The notes under the pieces: model-generated
The model's input: the letters and a program-made list of their open reading frames with translations, nothing else
What the model was told of the DNA's origin: nothing
The model's database searches: none
Source: Litoditis marina
Lineage: Eukaryota > Nematoda > Chromadorea > Rhabditida > Rhabditidae
Direction of reading: 5' to 3'
NCBI GenBank assembly: GCA_964036275.1
Contig: OZ038436.1
Span: 6,420,482 to 6,484,481 of the forward strand
Length of the DNA: 64,000 nt
Part shown: positions 37,202-49,100 of the stretch, piece after piece
Numbering within the stretch: position 1 is the first letter of the stretch
Layout: each line of letters opens with the position of its first letter
Program-made: the position numbers and the translations under genes

Positions 37202-38221
37202 AAACAATGGTTATCAAGTTATGGAGCAAACTCTACAAGTAACCCGGTTTTTATAACAAAATAATCAAGAGCATACGTGTATCTTTGAACAGAAACACTC
37301 CGCAATCAATAAAAAACCGGAGCAAAATAATGTATGTATTGGTATTTTGGATTATTGATAAGAACAAAAAAGAAATATGAACGAAATAAATAATAATAAT
37401 AAAAGGGCGCGCCGCGGCAGTGAACTTGCGCTAGTTTTCTCACTGTGTCTGCGTCTCATTCTCTCTCGTCTTGCACTGGTTTTACGGCGTTCGAAAGAAG
37501 TGATCGTTGATTCTAAAATTAGCCAATTTTTCAAAATTACTCATACAAAAAGTTAAATTTTGAGTGAAGTAGTCTGAACAATAATAATATTGTACTACGA
37601 AATAGGGGAAATATTGGGAAGAAGTATTGATAAAACGTTGTGAAAGCGAGCGTTCCCAATTGGTCGAAATATTATCCTATATAAATAATGTGTGCAACAT
37701 TTGGACACAAGTTCAACTGCTTTTCAACGTTCTCGGTCAGATTCATTCTGTTATACGCATCTTCGGACGTTAGGGCCTTTTGAGAAAGCTTGAAATGAGT
37801 CCGAGCGTTTGTATCCCCGCTGTGCTAACCTACTTGACTGTTTCGCTAAAGGGCACTTAGTAAAAAAAACCGCTCTGGTATACCAAAAACACACACCGGA
37901 AACTTTCTCGTACTTGGAAAAACACTTGTAGCCACAGTACTGTTTCAAATAAATAATCAGCTCAGAGATCTTCACGTGTGTTTCTCGAACTGAAATAGAA
38001 AAATCTTAGAAATAAGTTACACACACCGTGTCTCTCTTGAATGAGGTAAAATGTGTTGAAAGCATGGCAAAAGCGATAGACAGTTCTCAATTTTTGATAA
38101 ATGTTTCCATTTCGTTGTTGAACGGTGTACCGGCGCTCGGATGTTTCACGCACTCTATATAGTGGGCGGTCTGAATACGAGAACAATAAAGTGGGGTAAT
38201 AGGTAATAATCACAAAATAAT
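37202..38221. other. upstream region of aka-1
   Basis: No exon supported. Holds a GAGACGCAG-type dispersed motif at about 37,440-37,476 (reverse orientation) and two copies of the TATA..ACATT motif (about 37,680 and 38,140). Promoter presumably lies here. Confidence 0.5.
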
Positions 38222-38528
38222 CACGGCCAATTCACTGGAGAACCGGGTCCTTCCCGAACCGAACCGCGAACCGGTCACTCGAGAACCGAACCGAACCGAC
38301 CGAACCGGATCGTATGCAAGGCAATTTGAGAGGGAATCCACTAATTTCACCTTGTACACGATTTGTTTGTTTAAATAATGATTAATGTCGGTCCGGTTCA
38401 AGCGTTTCCCTGGAGAACCAGTCGATTTAGAATGTCGGTTCGGTCGGTTCACTCGGTTCGGTTTGGTTCTCGAGTGACCGGTTCGCGGTTCGGTTCGGGA
38501 AGGACTCGGTTCTCGAGTGAATTCGCCT
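38222..38528. mobile_element. GGTTCGG-rich palindromic element
   Basis: About 85-bp inverted arms (38,223-38,306 and 38,437-38,527) made of GAACCG units with CTCGAGAACCG. Similar in style to the CGGTCGG element at 12,005. Confidence 0.75.
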
Positions 38529-38671
38529 ATGTACGCGACTGAAGGTGAGCAGAAGAGAAACAATGATATTAATTGAGAATTAAGGTCCATCAGTCTAAGA
38601 AAAGGTTATCAACATTCATAGATGAGCTTGGATAGAAACATTTGTTTGTCTTCCTGAGTTTGGTTGAAATT

Positions 38672-41600
38672 TTTTCGAAAATTACAATCGAAAGAGTTTT
38701 ATATGTGTCTTTCTCAATTTTCAAAGCTATTCCAATCGATTTTGAGAGGTTTCGACCATCGACGTGAAAAAACGTGAAATTTCGCGACGTCATGACGTCG
38801 CAAATATAGACATGGGCTAGAATGTGCAGTTTTTCGAAAATTACAATCGAAAGAGTTTTATATGTGTCTTTCTCAATTTTCAAAGCTATTCCAATCGATT
38901 TTGAGAGGTTTCGACCATCGACGTGAAAAAACGTGAAATTTCGCGACGTCATGACGTCGCAAATATAGACATGGGCTAGAATGTGCAGTTTTTCGAAAAT
39001 TACAATCGAAAGAGTTTTATATGTGTCTTTCTCAATTTTCAAAGCTATTCCAATCGATTTTGAGAGGTTTCGACCATCGACGTGAAAAAACGTGAAATTT
39101 CGCGACGTCATGACGTCGCAAATATAGACATGGGCTAGAATGTGCAGTTTTTCGAAAATTACAATCGAAAGAGTTGTATATGTGTCTTTCTCAATTTTCA
39201 AAGCTATTCCAATCGATTTTGAGAGGTTTCGACCATCGACGTGAAAAAACGTGAAATTTCGCGACGTCATGACGTCGCAAATATAGACATGGGCTAGAAT
39301 GTGCAGTTTTTCGAAAATTACAATCGAAAGAGTTTTATATGTGTCTTTCTCAATTTTCAAAGCTATTCCAATCGATTTTGAGAGGTTTCGACCATCGACG
39401 TGAAAAAACGTGAAATTTCGCGACGTCATGACGTCGCAAATATAGACATGGGCTAGAATGTGCAGTTTTTCGAAAATTACAATCGAAAGAGTTTTATATG
39501 TGTCTTTCTCAATTTTCAAAGCTATTCCAATCGATTTTGAGAGGTTTCGACCATCGACGTGAAAAAACGTGAAATTTCGCGACGTCATGACGTCGCAAAT
39601 ATAGACATGGGCTAGAATGTGCAGTTTTTCGAAAATTACAATCGAAAGAGTTTTATATGTGTCTTTCTCAATTTTCAAAGCTATTCCAATCGATTTTGAG
39701 AGGTTTCGACCATCGACGTGAAAAAACGTGAAATTTCGCGACGTCATGACGTCGCAAATATAGACATGGGCTAGAATGTGCAGTTTTTCGAAAATTACAA
39801 TCGAAAGAGTTGTATATGTGTCTTTCTCAATTTTCAAAGCTATTCCAATCGATTTTGAGAGGTTTCGACCATCGACGTGAAAAAACGTGAAATTTCGCGA
39901 CGTCATGACGTCGCAAATATAGACATGGGCTAGAATGTGCAGTTTTTCGAAAATTACAATCGAAAGAGTTTTATATGTGTCTTTCTCAATTTTCAAAGCT
40001 ATTCCAATCGATTTTGAGAGGTTTCGACCATCGACGTGAAAAAACGTGAAATTTCGCGACGTCATGACGTCGCAAATATAGACATGGGCTAGAATGTGCA
40101 GTTTTTCGAAAATTACAATCGAAAGAGTTTTATATGTGTCTTTCTCAATTTTCAAAGCTATTCCAATCGATTTTGAGAGGTTTCGACCATCGACGTGAAA
40201 AAACGTGAAATTTCGCGACGTCATGACGTCGCAAATATAGACATGGGCTAGAATGTGCAGTTTTTCGAAAATTACAATCGAAAGAGTTTTATATGTGTCT
40301 TTCTCAATTTTCAAAGCTATTCCAATCGATTTTGAGAGGTTTCGACCATCGACGTGAAAAAACGTGAAATTTCGCGACGTCATGACGTCGCAAATATAGA
40401 CATGGGCTAGAATGTGCAGTTTTTCGAAAATTACAATCGAAAGAGTTGTATATGTGTCTTTCTCAATTTTCAAAGCTATTCCAATCGATTTTGAGAGGTT
40501 TCGACCATCGACGTGAAAAAACGTGAAATTTCGCGACGTCATGACGTCGCAAATATAGACATGGGCTAGAATGTGCAGTTTTTCGAAAATTACAATCGAA
40601 AGAGTTTTATATGTGTCTTTCTCAATTTTCAAAGCTATTCCAATCAATTTTGAGAGGTTTCGACCATCGACGTGAAAAAACGTGAAATTTCGCGACGTCA
40701 TGACGTCGCAAATATAGACATGGGCTAGAATGTGCAGTTTTTCGAAAATTACAATCGAAAGAGTTTTATATGTGTCTTTCTCAATTTTCAAAGCTATTCC
40801 AATCGATTTTGAGAGGTTTCGACCATCGACGTGAAAAAACGTGAAATTTCGCGACGTCATGACGTCGCAAATATAGACATGGGCTAGAATGTGCAGTTTT
40901 TCGAAAATTACAATCGAAAGAGTTGTATATGTGTCTTTCTCAATTTTCAAAGCTATTCCAATCGATTTTGAGAGGTTTCGACCATCGACGTGAAAAAACG
41001 TGAAATTTCGCGACGTCATGACGTCGCAAATATAGACATGGGCTAGAATGTGCAGTTTTTCGAAAATTACAATCGAAAGAGTTTTATATGTGTCTTTCTC
41101 AATTTTCAAAGCTATTCCAATCGATTTTGAGAGGTTTCGACCATCGACGTGAAAAAACGTGAAATTTCGCGACGTCATGACGTCGCAAATATAGACATGG
41201 GCTAGAATGTGCAGTTTTTCGAAAATTACAATCGAAAGAGTTTTATATGTGTCTTTCTCAATTTTCAAAGCTATTCCAATCGATTTTGAGAGGTTTCGAC
41301 CATCGACGTGAAAAAACGTGAAATTTCGCGACGTCATGACGTCGCAAATATAGACATGGGCTAGAATGTGCAGTTTTTCGAAAATTACAATCGAAAGAGT
41401 TTTATATGTGTCTTTCTCAATTTTCAAAGCTATTCCAATCGATTTTGAGAGGTTTCGACCATCGACGTGAAAAAACGTGAAATTTCGCGACGTCATGACG
41501 TCGCAAATATAGACATGGGCTAGAATGTGCAGTTTTTCGAAAATTACAATCGAAAGAGTTGTATATGTGTCTTTCTCAATTTTCAAAGCTATTCCAATCG

Positions 41601-43153
41601 ATTTTGAGAGGTTTCGACCATCGACGTGAAAAAACGTGAAATTTCGCGACGTCATGACGTCGCAAATATAGACATGGGCTAGAATGTGCAGTTTTTCGAA
41701 AATTACAATCGAAAGAGTTTTATATGTGTCTTTCTCAATTTTCAAAGCTATTCCAATCGATTTTGAGAGGTTTCGACCATCGACGTGAAAAAACGTGAAA
41801 TTTCGCGACGTCATGACGTCGCAAATATAGACATGGGCTAGAATGTGCAGTTTTTCGAAAATTACAATCGAAAGAGTTTTATATGTGTCTTTCTCAATTT
41901 TCAAAGCTATTCCAATCGATTTTGAGAGGTTTCGACCATCGACGTGAAAAAACGTGAAATTTCGCGACGTCATGACGTCGCAAATATAGACATGGGCTAG
42001 AATGTGCAGTTTTTCGAAAATTACAATCGAAAGAGTTGTATATGTGTCTTTCTCAATTTTCAAAGCTATTCCAATCGATTTTGAGAGGTTTCGACCATCG
42101 ACGTGAAAAAACGTGAAATTTCGCGACGTCATGACGTCGCAAATATAGACATGGGCTAGAATGTGCAGTTTTTCGAAAATTACAATCGAAAGAGTTTTAT
42201 ATGTGTCTTTCTCAATTTTCAAAGCTATTCCAATCGATTTTGAGAGGTTTCGACCATCGACGTGAAAAAACGTGAAATTTCGCGACGTCATGACGTCGCA
42301 AATATAGACATGGGCTAGAATGTGCAGTTTTTCGAAAATTACAATCGAAAGAGTTTTATATGTGTCTTTCTCAATTTTCAAAGCTATTCCAATCGATTTT
42401 GAGAGGTTTCGACCATCGACGTGAAAAAACGTGAAATTTCGCGACGTCATGACGTCGCAAATATAGACATGGGCTAGAATGTGCAGTTTTTCGAAAATTA
42501 CAATCGAAAGAGTTTTATATGTGTCTTTCTCAATTTTCAAAGCTATTCCAATCGATTTTGAGAGGTTTCGACCATCGACGTGAAAAAACGTGAAATTTCG
42601 CGACGTCATGACGTCGCAAATATAGACATGGGCTAGAATGTGCAGTTTTTCGAAAATTACAATCGAAAGAGTTGTATATGTGTCTTTCTCAATTTTCAAA
42701 GCTATTCCAATCGATTTTGAGAGGTTTCGACCATCGACGTGAAAAAACGTGAAATTTCGCGACGTCATGACGTCGCAAATATAGACATGGGCTAGAATGT
42801 GCAGTTTTTCGAAAATTACAATCGAAAGAGTTTTATATGTGTCTTTCTCAATTTTCAAAGCTATTCCAATCAATTTTGAGAGGTTTCGACCATCGACGTG
42901 AAAAAACGTGAAATTTCGCGACGTCATGACGTCGCAAATATAGCCATGGGCTAGAATGTTCAAATTTTCGAAAATTACAATCGAAAGAGTTTTATTTGTG
43001 TCTTTCACAAAATTCAAAGCTATTCCAATCGATTTTGAGAGGTTTCGATCATCGACGTGGTAAAACGTGAAATTTTTTGCGACGTCATGACGTCGCAAAT
43101 ATTGCCATGGGCTAGAATGTTCAATTTTTCGAAAATTACAATCGAAAGAGTTT
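38672..43153 (-). repeat. 159-bp satellite, left block, about 28 monomers in minus orientation
   Basis: Monomers are nearly identical. On the minus strand one frame stays open through all of them (38,590-43,284, 1,564 codons), with a 53-residue unit that includes ICDVMTSRNFTFFHVDGRNL. The T-to-G variant in GAGTTGTAT falls at 39,176, 39,812, 40,448, 40,925, 41,561, 42,038 and 42,674, that is every 4 or 3 monomers. The two monomers nearest 43,153 differ and look like the right block. Unit length, lack of introns and reading of nothing but repeat make a real protein unlikely. Confidence 0.97.
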
Positions 43154-46100
43154 ATGACGTCGCGAAATTTCACGTTTTTCCACGTCGATGGTGGAATCCT
43201 CTCAAAATCGATTGGAATAGCTTTGAATATTGTGAACGACACATATGAAGCTCTTTCGATGGTAATTTTCGAAAAATTGAACATTCTAGCCCATGGCTAT
43301 ATTTGCGACGTCATGACGTCGCAAAATTTCACGTTTTACCACGTCGATGGTCGAAACCTCTCAAAATCGATTGGAATAGCTTTGAATATTGTGAACGACA
43401 CATATGAAGCTCTTTCGATGGTAATTTTCGAAAAATTGAACATTCTAGCCCATGGCTATATTTGCGACGTCATGACGTCGCGAAATTTCACGTTTTTCCA
43501 CGTCGATGGTGGAATCCTCTCAAAATCGATTGGAATAGCTTTGAATATTGTGAACGACACATATGAAGCTCTTTCGATGGTAATTTTCGAAAAATTGAAC
43601 ATTCTAGCCCATGGCTATATTTGCGACGTCATGACGTCGCGAAATTTCACGTTTTACCACGTCGATGGTCGAAACCTCTCAAAATCGATTGGAATAGCTT
43701 TGAATATTGTGAAATACACATGTGAAACTCTTTAGAATGTAATTTTCGAAAAATTGAACATTCTAGCCCATGGCTATATTTGCGACGTCATGGCGTCGCA
43801 ACATTTCACGTTTTCCCACGTCGATGGTCGAAACCTCTCAAAATCGATTGGAATAGCTTTGAATATTGTGAAAGACACATATGAAACTCTTTAGAATGTA
43901 ATTTTCGAAAAATTGAACATTCTAGCCCACGGCTATATTTGCGACGTCATGGCGTCGCAACATTTCACGTTTTCCCACGTCGATGGTCGAAACCTCTCAA
44001 AATCGATTGGAATAGCTTTGAATATTGTGAAAGACACATATGAAACTCTTTCAATTGTAATTTTCGAAAAATTGAACATTCTAGCCCATGGCTATATTTG
44101 CGACGTCATGGCGTCGCAACATTTCACGTTTTCCCACGTCGATGGTCGAAACCTCTCAAAATCGATTGGAATAGCTTTGAATATTGTGAAAGACACATAT
44201 GAAACTCTTTAGAATGTAATTTTCGAAAAATTGAACATTCTAGCCCACGGCTATGTTTGCGACGTCATGGCGTCGCAACATTTCACGTTTTCCCACGTCG
44301 ATGGTCGAAACCTCTCAAAATCGATTGGAATAGCTTTGAATATTGTGAAAGACACATATGAAACTCTCTCGATTGTAATTTTCGAGAAGTTGAACATTCT
44401 ATCCCATGGCTATATTTGCGACGTCATGACGTCGCAAAATTTTACGTTTTTCCACGTCGATGGTCGAAACCGCTCAAAATCGATTGGAATAGCTTTGAAT
44501 ATTGTGAAAGACACATATGAAACTCTTTCGATTGTAATTTTCGAAAAATTGAACCTTCTAGCCCATGGCTATATTTGCGACGTCATGACGTCGCGAAATT
44601 TCACGTTTTTCCACGTCGATGGTGGAATCCTCTCAAAATCGATTGGAATAGCTTTGAATATTGTGAACGACACTTATGAAGCTCTTTCGATGGTAATTTT
44701 CGAAAAATTGAACATTCTAGCCCATGGCTATATTTGCGACGTCATGACGTCGCGAAATTTCACGTTTTTCCACGTCGATGGTGGAATCCTCTCAAAATCG
44801 ATTGGAATAGCTTTGAATATTGTGAACGACACATATGAAACTCTTTCGAATGTAATTTTCGAAAAATTGAACATTCTAGCCCATGGCTATATTTGCGACG
44901 TCATGACGTTGCAAAATTTCACGTTTTTCCACGTCGATTGTCGAAACCACTCAAAATCGATTTGAATAGCTTTGAATATTGTGAAAGACACATATGAAAC
45001 TCTTTCGATTGTAATTTTCGAAAAATTGAACCTTCTAGCCCATGGCTATATTTGCGACGTCATGACGTCGCGAAATTTCACGTTTTTCCACGTCGATGGT
45101 GGAATCCTCTCAAAATCGATTGGAATAGCTTTGAATATTGTGAACGACACATATGAAGCTCTTTCGATGGTAATTTTTGAAAAATTGAACATTCTAGCCC
45201 ATGGCTATATTTGCGACGTCATGACGTCGCGAAATTTCACGTTTTTCCACGTCGATGGTGGAATCCTCTCAAAATCGATTGGAATAGCTTTGAATATTGT
45301 GAACGACACATATGAAACTCTTTCGAATGTAATTTTCGAAAAATTGAACATTCTATCCCATGGCTATATTTGCGACGTCATGACGTCGCAAAATTTTACG
45401 TTTTTCCACGTCGATGGTCGAAACCTCTCAAAATCGATTGGAATAGCTTTGAATATTGTGAAAGACACATATGAAACTCTTTCGATTGTAATTTTCGAAA
45501 AAATGAACCTTCTAGCCCATGGCTATATTTGCGACGTCATGACGTCGCGAAATTTCACGTTTTTCCACGTCGATGGTGGAATCCTCTCAAAATCGATTGG
45601 AATAGCTTTGAATATTGTGAACGACACATATGAAGCTCTTTCGATGGTAATTTTCGAAAAAATGAACATTCTAGCCCATGGCTATATTTGCGACGTCATG
45701 ACGTCGCGAAATTTCACGTTTTTCCACGTCGATGGTGGAATCCTCTCAAAATCGATTGGAATAGCTTTGAATATTGTGAACGACACATATGAAGCTCTTT
45801 CGATGGTAATTTTCGAAAAATTGAACATTCTAGCCCATGGCTATATTTGCGACGTCATGACGTCGCAAAATTTCACGTTTTACCACGTCGATGGTCGAAA
45901 CCTCTCAAAATCGATTGGAATAGCTTTGAATATTGTGAAATACACATGTGAAACTCTCTAGAATGTAATTTTCGAAAAATTGAACATTCTAGCCCATGGC
46001 TATATTTGCGACGTCATGGCGTCGCAACATTTCACGTTTTCCCACGTCGATGGTCGAAACCTCTCAAAATCGATTGGAATAGCTTTGAATATTGTGAAAG

Positions 46101-49100
46101 ACACATATGAAACTCTCTAGAATGTAATTTTCGAAAAATTGAACATTCTAGCCCACGGCTATATTTGCGACGTCATGGCGTCGCAACATTTCACGTTTTC
46201 CCACGTCGATGGTCGAAACCTCTCAAAATCGATTGGAATAGCTTTGAATATTGTGAAAGACACATATGAAACTCTTTCAATTGTAATTTTCGAAAAATTG
46301 AACATTCTAGCCCATGGCTATATTTGCGACGTCATGGCGTCGCAAAATTTCACGTTTTCCCACGTCGATGGTCGAAACCTCTCAAAATCGATTGGAATAG
46401 CTTTGAATATTGTGAAAGACACATATGAAACTCTTTAGAATGTAATTTTCGAAAAATTGAACATTCTAGCCCATGGCTATATTTGCGACGTCATGGCGTC
46501 GCAACATTTCACGTTTTCCCACGTCGATGGTCGAAACCTCTCAAAATCGATTGGAATAGCTTTGAATATTGTGAAAGACACATATGAAACTCTTTCAATT
46601 GTAATTTTCGAAAAATTGAACATTCTAGCCCATGGCTATATTTGCGACGTCATGGCGTCGCAACATTTCACGTTTTCCCACGTCGATGGTCGAAACCTCT
46701 CAAAATCGATTGGAATAGCTTTGAATATTGTGAAAGACACATATGAAACTCTTTAGAATGTAATTTTCGAAAAATTGAACATTCTAGCCCACGGCTATAT
46801 TTGCGACGTCATGGCGTCGCAACATTTCACGTTTTCCCACGTCGATGGTCGAAACCTCTCAAAGTCGATTGGAATAGCTTTGAATATTGTGAAAGACACA
46901 TATGAAACTCTCTCGATTGTAATTTTCGAAAAATTGAACATTCTAGCCCATGGCTATATTTGCGACGTCATGACGTCGCAAAATTTCACGTTTTTTCACG
47001 TCGATGATCGAAACCTCTCAAGATCGATTGGAATAGCTTTTAATATTGTGAAAGACACATATGAAACTCTTTCGATTGTATTTTTCGAAAAATTGAACAT
47101 TCTAGCCCATGGCTCTATTTGCGAGGTCATGACGTCGCAAAATTTCAACTTTTTCCACGTCGATGGTCGAAACCTCTCAAAATCGATTGGAATAGCTTTG
47201 AATAGTGTGAAAGACACATATGAAACTCTTTCAATTGTAATTTTCGAAAAATTGAACATTCTAGCCCATGGCTATATTTGCGACGTCATGGCGTCGCAAC
47301 ATTTCACGTTTTCCCACGTCGATGGTCGAAACCTCTCAAAATCGATTGGAATAGCTTTGAATATTGTGAAAGACACATATGAAACTCTTTAGAATGTAAT
47401 TTTCGAAAAATTGAACATTCTAGCCCACGGCTATATTTGCGACGTCATGGCGTCGCAACATTTCACGTTTTCCCACGTCGATGGTCGAAACCTCTCGAAT
47501 TCGATTGGAATAGCTTTGAATATTGTGAAAGACACATATGAAACTCTTTCAATTGTAATTTTCGAAAAATTGAACATTCTAGCCCATGGCTATATTTGCG
47601 ACGTCATGGCGTCGCAACATTTCACGTTTTCCCACGTCGATGGTCGAAACCTCTCAAAATCGATTGGAATAGCTTTGAATATTGTGAAAGACACATATGA
47701 AACTCTTTAGAATGTAATTTTCGAAAAATTGAACATTCTAGCCCACGGCTATATTTGCGACGTCATGGCGTCGCAACATTTCACGTTTTCCCACGTCGAT
47801 GGTCGAAACCTCTCGAATTCAATTGGAATAGCTTTGAATATTGTGAAAGACACATATGAAACTCTTTCAATTGTAATTTTCGAAAAATTGAACATTCTAG
47901 CCCATGGCTATATTTGCGACGTCATGGCGTCGCAACATTTCACGTTTTCCCACGTCGATGGTCGAAACCTCTCAAAATCGATTGGAATAGCTTTGAATAT
48001 TGTGAAAGACACATATGAAACTCTCTCGATTGTAATTTTCGAAAAATTGAACATTCTAGCCCATGGCTATATTTGCGACGTCATGACGTCGCAAAATTTC
48101 ACGTTTTTTCACGTCGATGATCGAAACCTCTCAAGATCGATTGGAATAGCTTTTAATATTGTGAAAGACACATATGAAACTCTTTCGATTGTATTTTTCG
48201 AAAAATTGAACATTCTAGCCCATGGCTCTATTTGCGAGGTCATGACGTCGCAAAATTTCAACTTTTTCCACGTCGATGGGCGAAACCTCTCAAAATCGAT
48301 TGGAATAGCTTTGAATAGTGTGAAAGACACATATGAAACTCTTTCAATTGTAATTTTCGAAAAATTGAACATTCTAGCCCATGGCTATATTTGCGACGTC
48401 ATGGCGTCGCAACATTTCACGTTTTCCCACGTCGATGGTCGAAACCTCTCAAAATCGATTGGAATAGCTTTGAATATTGTGAAAGACACATATGAAACTC
48501 TTTAGAATGTAATTTTCGAAAAATTGAACATTCTAGCCCACGGCTATATTTGCGACGTCATGGCGTCGCAACATTTCACGTTTTCCCACGTCGATGGTCG
48601 AAACCTCTCGAATTCGATTGGAATAGCTTTGAATATTGTGAAAGACACATATGAAACTCTCTCGATTGTAATTTTCGAGAAGTTGAACATTCTAGCCCAT
48701 GGCTATATTTGCGACGTCACGACGTCGCAAAATTTTACGTTTTTCCACGTCGATGGTCGAAACCTCTCAAAATCGATTGGAATAGCTTTGAATATTGTGA
48801 AAGACACATATGAAACTCTCTCGATTGTAATTTTCGAGAAGTTGAACATTCTAGCCCATGGCTATATTTGCGACGTCATGACGTCGCAAAATTTTACGTT
48901 TTTCCACGTCGATGGTCGAAACCTCTCAAAATCGATTGGAATAGCTTTGAATATTGTGAAAGACACATATGAAACTCTTTCGATTGTAATTTTCGAAAAA
49001 TTGAACCTTCTAGCCCATGGCTATATTTGCGACGTCATGACGTCGCAAAATTTCACGTTTTTCCACGTCGATGGTCGAAACCTCTCAAAATCGATTGGAA

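Noticed and set aside
38210..38590. 126-codon minus-strand frame rich in Arg/Pro/Thr
   Set aside because: Lies on the GGTTCGG palindromic element, so the composition reflects the repeat.
38590..43284. A 1,564-residue protein with 53-residue repeats
   Set aside because: The frame is only the 159-bp satellite read through. Right-block monomers in the same frame have stops, and variants replace amino acids freely. Recorded as a repeat and as a finding, not as a gene.
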